A DNA stretch of 64,000 nucleotides from NCBI RefSeq assembly GCF_000766865.1, contig NZ_JNFA01000004.1:1-64000 (forward strand). Direction: 5' to 3'. The stretch is from Listeria booriae (GTDB taxonomy: Bacteria; Bacillota; Bacilli; Lactobacillales; Listeriaceae). The notes under the pieces are model-generated. The model was not told the origin of the DNA. It saw only the letters and a list, made by a program, of their open reading frames with translations, and made no database searches. The translations under genes were made by a program, and so were the position numbers. This document shows positions 34,722-43,378 of this stretch, piece after piece. Each line of letters begins with the position of its first letter. Position 1 is the stretch's first letter.

Positions 34722-36436
34722 TGGGTAGAGATTTGTTAAAATATCAAGGTATAAAACCAATCCTTGCAATGCTAGCCGTCCTGACAGTGATTCAGGGCGC
34801 GGCTATCATTGCGATGGCTCGATATTTAGCGACTGCGATTACGACATTGTTTCACGGTGATCCGTGGGGCGACGCGCTGTTCGATTTAGGTCTCTTTGCG
34901 GGGGCTTATCTCGTGCGGCATTTTTTGAATGTATGGAAGCGGAAAATTGTCTATGACTATGCTGCAAAAACGGGAACGTTGATGCGGGAACAATTGCTTT
35001 CCAAACTGTTTCTACTTGGGCCGCGTTTTACAAGTGCGGAAGGAACGGGGAAAGTGGTGACGATGGTCATGGAAGGCGTCGCGGATTTCAGACGTTATTT
35101 GGAGCTGTTTTTGCCAAAACTGATGAACATGTCGATTATTCCAGTGATGATTTTAATCTACGTATTTATAGAAGATCGGACGTCGGGCACGATTCTAATT
35201 TTGACGTTGCCGATATTGATTTTGTTTTTAATTATGATTGGGCTGGCGACGAAGAAGCAGGCGGATCGGCAGTTTGAGACGCATCGCGTGTTGTCGAACC
35301 ATTTTGTGGATTCGTTGAAGGGCCTGGAGACGTTGAAGTATCTTGGGATTAGTCGCTCGCATGAACGCAATATTGCGAAGGTGAGTACGGATTATCGCAA
35401 GGCGACGATGGGGACATTGCGGATGGCGTTTTTGTCTTCGTTTGCGCTGGACTTCTTTACGATGCTGTCGGTGGCGACGGTGGCGGTGTTTCTTGGGCTA
35501 GGCTTGATTGAAATGACGATGAATTTACCAATTGCACTTGGCATTTTGATTTTGGCGCCGGAGTACTTTTTGCCAGTTCGGGAGGTCGGCTCGGATTATC
35601 ATGCGACGCTTGACGGGCAAGAGGCTGGGCGCGTGATTCAAGAGATTATTGATAAAGATGTGACGGAAGTTGCGACGGATCAGACGCTAGATTATGATGC
35701 GAATACGCGATTTGCTTTGCAAAATATTACGGTGCAGCATCAAGAGAATGCGCCGACATCGCTTGAAGCGGCGAATTTTTCTGTTTCTGGTTTTGAGAAA
35801 ATCGGAATTATTGGGGCAACCGGGGCAGGGAAATCGACGATGATTGATGTTTTGAGTGGCTTTTTGGAGCCGACGAATGGGGAATTTATTTGGAATGATG
35901 AGGAACGTGTGCAGTTGCGCGATGCGGCTTGGCAGAGTCAGGTGACGTATATTCCGCAACACCCTTATCTTTTTCATGAAACGGTGCGCGAGAATATTCG
36001 TTTTTATGCGCCGGAAAGTGATGATGCGGCTGTGGAACGTGCGGCGAATGCGGCGGGCTTGCGTGATCTTGTGACGGAGCTTGATGCGGGATATGATACG
36101 CTTGTTGGTGAGGCTGGACGCGTACTTAGTGGTGGTCAGGAACAGCGGATTGCGATTGCGCGTGCGTTCTTGAGTGATCGCCGAATTGTGTTGATGGATG
36201 AACCGACGGCGCATTTGGATATTGAGACGGAGTATGAATTGAAGCAGCCAATGCTTGATTTGTTTGAGAATCGCCTTGTTTTTTTTGCGACCCATCGCTT
36301 GCACTGGATGCTTGAAATGGACCGGATTATCGTGTTGGATCATGGCGCGATTGTCGAAGTTGGCACACATGCGGAATTGCTTGCAAAAGAAGGCTTTTAC
36401 GCGAAATTAATTAAAGCGCAATTGGAGGAGATCTGA
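34721..36436 (+). CDS. cydD: Thiol reductant (glutathione/cysteine) ABC exporter subunit CydD
   Basis: This is a 571-residue half-transporter with six N-terminal helices and an ABC domain: Walker A GATGAGKST, Q-loop TYIPQHPYLF, signature LSGGQEQR, Walker B RIVLMDEPTAHLD and the H-loop FATHRL. With its neighbour it exports thiols needed to assemble cytochrome bd. In the E. coli naming this first protein is CydD and the next is CydC; in Bacillus the names are exchanged. It overlaps cydB by one base and the next gene by one. The 3' half is unusually G/T-rich in its codons. Confidence 0.9.
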   Translation: MGRDLLKYQGIKPILAMLAVLTVIQGAAIIAMARYLATAITTLFHGDPWGDALFDLGLFAGAYLVRHFLNVWKRKIVYDYAAKTGTLMREQLLSKLFLLGPRFTSAEGTGKVVTMVMEGVADFRRYLELFLPKLMNMSIIPVMILIYVFIEDRTSGTILILTLPILILFLIMIGLATKKQADRQFETHRVLSNHFVDSLKGLETLKYLGISRSHERNIAKVSTDYRKATMGTLRMAFLSSFALDFFTMLSVATVAVFLGLGLIEMTMNLPIALGILILAPEYFLPVREVGSDYHATLDGQEAGRVIQEIIDKDVTEVATDQTLDYDANTRFALQNITVQHQENAPTSLEAANFSVSGFEKIGIIGATGAGKSTMIDVLSGFLEPTNGEFIWNDEERVQLRDAAWQSQVTYIPQHPYLFHETVRENIRFYAPESDDAAVERAANAAGLRDLVTELDAGYDTLVGEAGRVLSGGQEQRIAIARAFLSDRRIVLMDEPTAHLDIETEYELKQPMLDLFENRLVFFATHRLHWMLEMDRIIVLDHGAIVEVGTHAELLAKEGFYAKLIKAQLEEI

Positions 36437-38175
36437 TGAGAAAAAGTAGTTGGATTAGACCGTACTTGAAACAAAATCGGATGCTCTTCCTTTGGGTTAT
36501 TTTTCTAGGGTTGCTGACGGTATTCTCGACTGGTGCGCTCATGTTCACGTCGGGTTACTTGATCTCAACGGCGGCAACGATTCCTGAGACGATTTTGCTG
36601 ATTTATGTGCCGATTGTTGGGGTTCGAGCATTTGGAATTATGCGGGCCGTTTCGCGTTACGTGGAGCGCCTTGCGAGCCATTCGCTCGTGCTACGAATTT
36701 TGGAGAAAATGCGTGTGCGTTTGTACCGAATTATTGAGCCGCAAGCATTGTTACTACGTTCGCGTTACCGGACGGGCGACATTCTGGGCTTGCTTTCGGA
36801 TGACATCGAGCATTTGCAAAATTATTATTTGACGACGTTATTACCAAACATAGTGGCGATGGTGCTTTATGGCGGCATTGTGATCTCGCTAGGCGTCTTT
36901 TCGATACCGTTTGCGATTCTGTTTTTCGCCTACATTGCGCTACTCGTGCTGGTGATGCCTTGGGTGTCATTGCTTTACGCGCGCGGCAAGAATGCGTACA
37001 TGAAACAAGAACGTAACAAGCTATATCAGAAATTCACCGACGCGGTATTTGGCATTAGCGACTGGATGTTCAGCGGTCGTGAAAAAAGCTTTATCGCGGG
37101 ATATGAGGCGGACGAGAAAGAACTGCTTGCGATTGAAACGAAACAAGCCCGTTTTGCGACATTGCGTGATTTTGTTGGGCAATTAATCATCGGCGTGATG
37201 GTCGTTTCGATGGTGTACTGGACGAATGAGCAAGTCGTGGACGGCGTGTTCGCTCCGACTTTCATTGCAGCCTTTGTCTTGGCGATTTTGGCATTATCGG
37301 AAAGCTTTATTCCGGTCAGCAATGCGGTGAGTGACGGTTCGCTGTATAAAGATTCACTGGCGCGACTGGAACAAATCGAAGACGCGGAACTTCTAACTTG
37401 GGAAGAAGAAGGCGCGCTTGAAAAAATCACGATCGATAACGAAAATGTAACACTACGCACGGAAAACTTGACATTCGGCTATGCCGACGCAAAACCGGTC
37501 TTGCAAAACTTGGATTTCGAGTTGAAACAAGGCGATAAAATTGCGATTTTAGGACGAAGCGGTACTGGGAAATCGACGTTTTTGAAATTAGTGCAAGGGG
37601 CTTTGGCGCTGACATCTGGGACGATTACGTTGAATGGTGAGCCAGTGAATAAGTTGCGGCCACAAATTGCGGAAACGATTGCGATGCTGAATCAGAAGGC
37701 GCATTTGTTTAACACGACGGTATTGAATAATATTCGAATGGGTAATCAGAATGCGACTGATGAGCAGGTGGAAGAGGTGGCGCGGCAAGTGAAGCTGCAC
37801 GATTTCATTATGAGCATGCCGGATGGTTATAAGACGCAAATGACAGAAATGGGTGCGCGTTTTTCAGGTGGAGAACGGCAACGGATTGCTTTGGCGCGAA
37901 TTTTACTGCAAGATACGCCGATTGTTGTTTTGGACGAGCCGACAGTTGGCCTTGACCCAATCACTGAAAAAGCGTTACTTGCGACAATTTTTGAGACATT
38001 GCAAGGGAAATCGTTGCTTTGGGTAACGCATCATCTTGTTGGTGTGGAGAAAATGGACCGAGTATTGTTCTTAGAAAATGGCACTATGATTATGAATGGC
38101 ACGCATCAAGAACTGCTTGGGCGTGAAGAACGCTATCGCCATTTATATGAATTAGATCGACCAATCAAATTGTGA
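36436..38175 (+). CDS. cydC: Thiol reductant ABC exporter subunit CydC
   Basis: The second half-transporter has 579 residues. The membrane domain contains GVRAFGIMRAVSRYVERLASHSLVLRIL, typical of CydC. The ABC domain has Walker A GRSGTGKST, signature FSGGERQR, Walker B PIVVLDEPTVGLD and the H-loop WVTHHL. It forms a heterodimer with the preceding protein. GGAGGAGATCTG precedes the ATG, and a terminator follows at 38210. Neither half has obvious mutations in its ATPase motifs, so both sites look intact. Confidence 0.9.
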   Translation: MRKSSWIRPYLKQNRMLFLWVIFLGLLTVFSTGALMFTSGYLISTAATIPETILLIYVPIVGVRAFGIMRAVSRYVERLASHSLVLRILEKMRVRLYRIIEPQALLLRSRYRTGDILGLLSDDIEHLQNYYLTTLLPNIVAMVLYGGIVISLGVFSIPFAILFFAYIALLVLVMPWVSLLYARGKNAYMKQERNKLYQKFTDAVFGISDWMFSGREKSFIAGYEADEKELLAIETKQARFATLRDFVGQLIIGVMVVSMVYWTNEQVVDGVFAPTFIAAFVLAILALSESFIPVSNAVSDGSLYKDSLARLEQIEDAELLTWEEEGALEKITIDNENVTLRTENLTFGYADAKPVLQNLDFELKQGDKIAILGRSGTGKSTFLKLVQGALALTSGTITLNGEPVNKLRPQIAETIAMLNQKAHLFNTTVLNNIRMGNQNATDEQVEEVARQVKLHDFIMSMPDGYKTQMTEMGARFSGGERQRIALARILLQDTPIVVLDEPTVGLDPITEKALLATIFETLQGKSLLWVTHHLVGVEKMDRVLFLENGTMIMNGTHQELLGREERYRHLYELDRPIKL

Positions 38176-38209
38176 AAAACGTCATATAAAGTAACAATAA
38201 CCACAAACT

Positions 38210-38254
38210 AAAGACCTGTTTTTGTTAAAATTCTTAACAAATTACAGGTCTTTT
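38210..38254 (+). terminator. Terminator of cydABCD
   Basis: AAAGACCTGT and TTGTTAA pair with TTAACAA and ACAGGTCTTT around AATTC, followed by TTTT. Confidence 0.85.
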
Positions 38255-38534
38255 CTGGTTTAATGAGATAATATGTGCTAATATTTAGGTGTGAATAGGA
38301 ATAAATGCAATGAAAATAGTATAAAACATAACTTTTCGTCACAATTTCTACATATTTTCGGAAATCACGTTGTTTAGTTTCATGCTAAACACGATTATAT
38401 ATACGACATCTTGTAAATACGCACGATTTGACTCATCCAAGAACCGCGATGAAAGCACTTTGGGCGACCCGAGATTCAGCATGAGATTGCACGCAGCCTA
38501 ATTGTGCAAATGAATGAAGAAGGGGAATTAAGAG
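38255..38534. other. Upstream region of the large LPXTG gene
   Basis: These 280 bases have no gene. An inverted repeat GTTTAG/CTAAAC lies at 38372-38390, a possible regulator site. No consensus promoter or PrfA box is evident. AAGGGGAATTAAG precedes the ATG at 38535. Confidence 0.35.
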
Positions 38535-41500
38535 ATGAAAAAATTAATGAGTTTGACATTGTTGGCAATGTTGGTGGTTTTCCAATTTGTATCGGTTATT
38601 CCAGCGAATGCCAGTGATGCCAGCGGAGATTTTGTTCGGGATGTTAGGATGAAGACGCAGCAGGGGAATTTGGTAGATGAGAACTCGCCGCCAGTCGATG
38701 CGAAGGAAGCAGTGACTTTGGTTTACACTTGGGGAAATTTGGCGAATACGACGCCCGAAAAGGATATTACACTTAATATTCCGAATACATTAAAGGTCGA
38801 AAAGCAGCAGATAGACCTTGTGAGCTTGACGAAAGAGCATTACGGGAGCGTAACTGTGAATCCTGACAAGCAAGAAATCAACATACGGATAGACAAAGAG
38901 ATACCTAGTTTTGAAACGGGCACTTTTGAAATTCTGGCTAAATTAAATAATGAGAAAAAGCAAGATGAGATGCTAGTAACGTTGAACACGGGAAAGAACT
39001 CCGAGCAAGTGAGAGTTTCGATGAAAGCGCAAACAAAATTAACGACGTTGAAATCAGCAATTACTACCAATATTTTAACTAGTGTAGAATTGACAGACAT
39101 AAATGGCAAGACATTTACGGAGGAGAATCGACCGAGCGTGGATAGTGCGGCGCGCATTGCGTTTGAATGGGCATTGCCGGACGCGCTGAATGTGAAGGCT
39201 GGGGACACGTATTCGTTTCAATTACCGGAGATTTTCACGCTGTACTCGAAAGTGACGGGGACGCTTGGGGATTACGGGACGTTTGTGGCGGAGATGGACG
39301 GGACGGTGACGATGACGTTTAATGAGAACGTGGAACTGGACTCGAACGTGGCTGGAACGCTGCAATTTAATACGGGTTTTAATGTGAACAAGAAGGATAC
39401 GCCAACGACGCAGACGGTGAACTTCCCTGTCGCGGAACAGGACGGATACGAGTTGCATTTCGTGCCGAAGAACGGTGCGGCTGTGACGAAATCGGGGGCG
39501 GCGAATCAGACGTATAGCCCGGATGGGGTGAACTGGACGGTGCGCGTGAATGGGAAGGAGAATCTGCTGCGTAACGCGGTGCTGAAAGATACGCTGCCGG
39601 CTGGTTTGACGCTTGACGCGGACAGCATTGAGGTGTATCGCCTGAACGTGTTTATGGACGGCTCGGCGCAACTGGATGGCTTGGCGGACGCGACGGAGTA
39701 CACGGTTGTGAGCGGTGCTGGACGGACGCTGGAAATTCAGTTCGCAGATGGGAATAGCACGGCTTACGAAGTGCGTTACAAAACAGCGATTGAAGATGTG
39801 ACAAAAACGAGTTTCAAAAATGCGGCGGAGTTCACGAATAATGACGTGAAAGCGACCACTTCTGCCACGATTGCGATTAAACGCGGCGATCATTTAAAGA
39901 AACGCGGAACGTTTGATCCGAAAACGGAACGCGTGAAATGGACGGTCTCGTATAATTTCGACGGCAAAACGGTGGCGCAACAAGACGCAATCCTGCATGA
40001 TTTGTTCGACAATGAGCATCAATTGGTGGACGAATCGATTGTTGTGCGGCACGTGACGGTGGACAAAGACGGCAAAGCCATCATCGGCGCTATTGTCCCA
40101 ACGACAGACTATCAAGTAACGCCAACTAGCACGGCGACACAAAATGGCTTCGACCTGCAATTTACAGACGGCATTTCGACGGCATACGAAGTCACCTACG
40201 AAACCAAACTGTCAGACACGACTGCCAACCCAACAACAGTCACAAACAATGTCGAAACGCCAAACACACCGAAAGAAAGCGCGACGGTCAGCGTCGATTC
40301 CCAAAACATCACGAAACGCCTAGTCGACTCAGACTACAGCACAAAAACAATGAACTGGGCGCAACAAATCAACACCAACCAATACAGCCTTGACAACGCA
40401 GTCATACGAGACACTTTTGCATCTGGCGGTCTTACTTTACTGCCCGAAACATTGAAACTCATCGACCAAGACGATAGCAACAAAACACTAATCGAAGGCA
40501 CCGACTACAGCATCACATCAGACACGAACGGCTTTGTCATCACCTTGCTAAACGATTACGCGGTCGACATGACCCACACCCTCAACCTAACCTATAGCAC
40601 CCACTTCCAATTCGAAGACATCAAAAGCGGCACAGCCATCAAAAACGACACCCGCCTCGAATGGGGAGCCACCGACGAAAAACGCACCAGCACCGATACT
40701 ACAGACACCGATCTCGACTACTACACTCAGAAAAACGGCTTCAAACTAGGAACCTACAACGCGCAAAGCAAAGAAATTACGTGGACCATCGGCTTCAACT
40801 ACAACCTCCTAACCATCAACGAGCCAATTTTAAAAGACGCCATTCCTTCCAACCAGAGCTTGCTCCCAGACACGATTGAAGTCCACAAAATGAAGCTCGG
40901 CAAAGAAGCCTATAACTATTCCGATGGCGGCATCGTCGACCCAGCGAACTACACACTAGACACAAGCAACAACACCGTCCGCGTCGCCTTCAACGAGCCA
41001 ATCACAGAAGCCTACTACATCACATTCAAAACGAGCATCGCAGACAAACTCGTAGTCCCAACCTATCTCAATGCAGCCACACTATACGACGGCACCACCG
41101 CACAAACCACCGTCACAGGCTTCGTCAACATCCCAAGCGGCGGCAGTTACGTAAACAAAACCGGCGTCCAAAACGGCGACAACATCAACTGGGAAGTCAC
41201 CATCAACGCAGGCCAATCCACCATCGCCAACGCCAAAATCACTGACACACCACAGTCCAACCAAATCCTGCTATCCGACACAATCAAACTCTACAACACA
41301 AAAATCCAAAAAAACGGCGCAATCACACAAGGCCAACAGCTCGTTCCAGATAAAGACTACACACTCACCATCCATACAGACGGCGAAACCGGCAACCAGT
41401 CCTTTGAAATCGCCTTCACAGACACGATTCATTCCGCCTACATCCTAAAATACGACACCTACATCGACGCAGGCGACAAAGAAACCGTCCGCAACAACGT

Positions 41501-43061
41501 CAAACTAACCGGAGACAACCTAACAAACGAACAAACATCCACAAGCTCTGACGTCATCGTCCGCTTCTCCGAAGGTTCCGGCGGCGCCTCAGCAGAACGC
41601 GGCACACTCACCATCCGCAAAATCGACCACAAAACAACCAAGAGCTTGCAGGGCGCAGAATTCGGCCTCTACAACAAAGACGGCACAGTCCTCCTGCGCA
41701 CATCCACAACAAACGAATCCGGCGACATCACGTTCCCAACCATCCGCTACGGCGACTACCTAGTAAAAGAACTCACTGCCCCAACCGGCTACTTCAAATC
41801 CGACAGCTCAGAATCCGGCATCACTTTTAAAATGGACCAAAAAGAAGCCTTACTAATAGTAGAAAACGATCAATTCGTAGGCGAAGCCACACTCACCAAA
41901 ACCGAAACAGGAACCACCAACCGCTTAGCCGGAGCCATCTTTGACCTCGTCCAAGGCGACCAAATCATCCAGACGGGTCTCACCACCGACGAAAACGGCG
42001 AAATCAAAGTCATCGATCTAACCCCAGGCGACTACGCATTCATCGAGACCAGCGCCCCAACCGGCTACCAACTAGACCCTACACCACACACTTTCACCAT
42101 CACAGAAAAACAAACCGAGCCCGCCCAAGTCACCGCCGAGAACAACCTCATCCTAGGCACCCTAATCATCACGAAACAAGACACCACAACAAAACAACCA
42201 CTATCCGGCGCAACCTTCGAACTCCAAGACACAAACGGCAACACCATCCAATCAGACCTCACCACTGATTTCGAAGGAAAAATCACCATCACGGACCTAC
42301 CACTTGGCGACTACAACCTAATCGAAACAACCGCACCAACCGACTATCAACTAGACAGCACACCAATCCCAGTCACCATTACCAAAGCAACAACCACCGA
42401 GAACATCCACTACCAAACCGTGGACAATACCCTAATCAAAGGCAGCGTCACCCTAACAAAACTCGACAGCGAGAACCCAGAAATCACCCTCCAAGGCGCA
42501 ACCTTCGACCTCCAAGACAACGAAGGCAACACCATCGCCACCAACCTAACAACCGACACAACCGGTCAAATCATCATCACCGACCTACTCCCAGGCGACT
42601 ACACCTTCACCGAAACCAGCGCCCCAACAGGCTATCAACTAGACCCGACCCCAATCCTATTCACCATCGAGAAATCCCAAACCGAACCCCTCCACCTAGA
42701 AGTCACCAACACAAAAACCAAAACACCAGACCCAATCCCAGACAACCCGACAACACCAGATATTCCAACCAATCCAACGACACCATCGAATCCAACACCA
42801 ACAAACCCAATCCCATCAAGCGAACCAAACACACCGACCATCCCAACCCAACTAGAACCAGAAACCCCAACCACAGTCCCAACACCACTCCAAATCACAG
42901 CATCAACACTGCCAACAAACAAGCCAGTAGCATCTAAGACAAAACCAACCACCCCAGAGTCCAACCTCCCAGAAACCGGCGACAATAACCCAAGCCTTCC
43001 AATCTGGTTAGGCACTACCCTCATCATAACCGCACTCTACCTAAGCAGACGCAAGAAATAA
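38535..43061 (+). CDS. Giant LPXTG adhesin with collagen-binding-like and Cna-B (SpaA) domains
   Basis: The precursor has 1508 residues. The signal peptide ends at PANA (residue 26). MSCRAMM-type N-terminal Ig-like domains and several successive beta-sandwich modules with the recurring pattern NGFxLQFxDGISTAYEVTYET fill residues 30-1015. Four Cna-B/SpaA domains (LTIRKIDHKTTKSLQGAEFGLYN, LTKTETGTTNRLAGAIFDL, and so on) span about 1022-1400. A Pro/Thr/Asn linker leads to LPETGD (about 1479), a helix and SRRKK. Sortase anchors it. The domains suggest adhesion and intramolecular isopeptide bonds. Codon use shifts sharply near base 40000-40200, from G-ending to C/A-ending, which suggests a mosaic origin. 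Confidence 0.87.
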   Translation: MKKLMSLTLLAMLVVFQFVSVIPANASDASGDFVRDVRMKTQQGNLVDENSPPVDAKEAVTLVYTWGNLANTTPEKDITLNIPNTLKVEKQQIDLVSLTKEHYGSVTVNPDKQEINIRIDKEIPSFETGTFEILAKLNNEKKQDEMLVTLNTGKNSEQVRVSMKAQTKLTTLKSAITTNILTSVELTDINGKTFTEENRPSVDSAARIAFEWALPDALNVKAGDTYSFQLPEIFTLYSKVTGTLGDYGTFVAEMDGTVTMTFNENVELDSNVAGTLQFNTGFNVNKKDTPTTQTVNFPVAEQDGYELHFVPKNGAAVTKSGAANQTYSPDGVNWTVRVNGKENLLRNAVLKDTLPAGLTLDADSIEVYRLNVFMDGSAQLDGLADATEYTVVSGAGRTLEIQFADGNSTAYEVRYKTAIEDVTKTSFKNAAEFTNNDVKATTSATIAIKRGDHLKKRGTFDPKTERVKWTVSYNFDGKTVAQQDAILHDLFDNEHQLVDESIVVRHVTVDKDGKAIIGAIVPTTDYQVTPTSTATQNGFDLQFTDGISTAYEVTYETKLSDTTANPTTVTNNVETPNTPKESATVSVDSQNITKRLVDSDYSTKTMNWAQQINTNQYSLDNAVIRDTFASGGLTLLPETLKLIDQDDSNKTLIEGTDYSITSDTNGFVITLLNDYAVDMTHTLNLTYSTHFQFEDIKSGTAIKNDTRLEWGATDEKRTSTDTTDTDLDYYTQKNGFKLGTYNAQSKEITWTIGFNYNLLTINEPILKDAIPSNQSLLPDTIEVHKMKLGKEAYNYSDGGIVDPANYTLDTSNNTVRVAFNEPITEAYYITFKTSIADKLVVPTYLNAATLYDGTTAQTTVTGFVNIPSGGSYVNKTGVQNGDNINWEVTINAGQSTIANAKITDTPQSNQILLSDTIKLYNTKIQKNGAITQGQQLVPDKDYTLTIHTDGETGNQSFEIAFTDTIHSAYILKYDTYIDAGDKETVRNNVKLTGDNLTNEQTSTSSDVIVRFSEGSGGASAERGTLTIRKIDHKTTKSLQGAEFGLYNKDGTVLLRTSTTNESGDITFPTIRYGDYLVKELTAPTGYFKSDSSESGITFKMDQKEALLIVENDQFVGEATLTKTETGTTNRLAGAIFDLVQGDQIIQTGLTTDENGEIKVIDLTPGDYAFIETSAPTGYQLDPTPHTFTITEKQTEPAQVTAENNLILGTLIITKQDTTTKQPLSGATFELQDTNGNTIQSDLTTDFEGKITITDLPLGDYNLIETTAPTDYQLDSTPIPVTITKATTTENIHYQTVDNTLIKGSVTLTKLDSENPEITLQGATFDLQDNEGNTIATNLTTDTTGQIIITDLLPGDYTFTETSAPTGYQLDPTPILFTIEKSQTEPLHLEVTNTKTKTPDPIPDNPTTPDIPTNPTTPSNPTPTNPIPSSEPNTPTIPTQLEPETPTTVPTPLQITASTLPTNKPVASKTKPTTPESNLPETGDNNPSLPIWLGTTLIITALYLSRRKK

Positions 43062-43064
43062 CAC

Positions 43065-43119
43065 AAAGTACCTATAAAATGCACTTCTTCAGAGAAGTAG
43101 TAATTTTATAGGTACTTTT
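43065..43119 (+). terminator. Terminator of the LPXTG adhesin gene
   Basis: AAGTACCTATAAAAT pairs with ATTTTATAGGTACTT around an ACTTCTTC.GAGAAGT inner hairpin, then TTTTC. Confidence 0.85.
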
Positions 43120-43378
43120 CACATTTTCAATCCCATTACGTAACAAAACGTTCAAATAAAGCCTTCAAAAAATCCCATTCATACCCAAAAGCCCTTTAGA
43201 AAAGTAAGATAAGAGGTGTTATACTAGTTTAAGTAAATGACAAAACAAGAAAAGGAGTTGTTTCATGCAGAAATAGGCGCTCTAATTTAATCGGAATACT
43301 ATAAATAGACACAATTATCTGTCTTTAATTCCGTAATCCCCACATAGAAAAATTCATTTATCAAAGGAGATAATAAAA
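43120..43378 (+). promoter_or_regulatory. Leader region of the Ig-repeat surface protein, with -10 box and mini reading frame
   Basis: TATACT at 43220-43225 is a likely -10, giving a leader of about 147 nt. AAAAGGAG (43250-43257) precedes ATG-CAG-AAA-TAG (43265-43276), a complete ribosome site with a three-codon frame. The true start follows another AAAGGAGAT at 43379. The mini frame could affect initiation or mRNA life. No -35 or terminator hairpin is obvious. Confidence 0.4.

Noticed and set aside
38210-38254. TTGTTAA/TTAACAA as a PrfA-box-like palindrome
   Set aside because: It is the inner part of the cyd terminator stem with a T-run and not located upstream of a promoter; spacing does not match a PrfA box.
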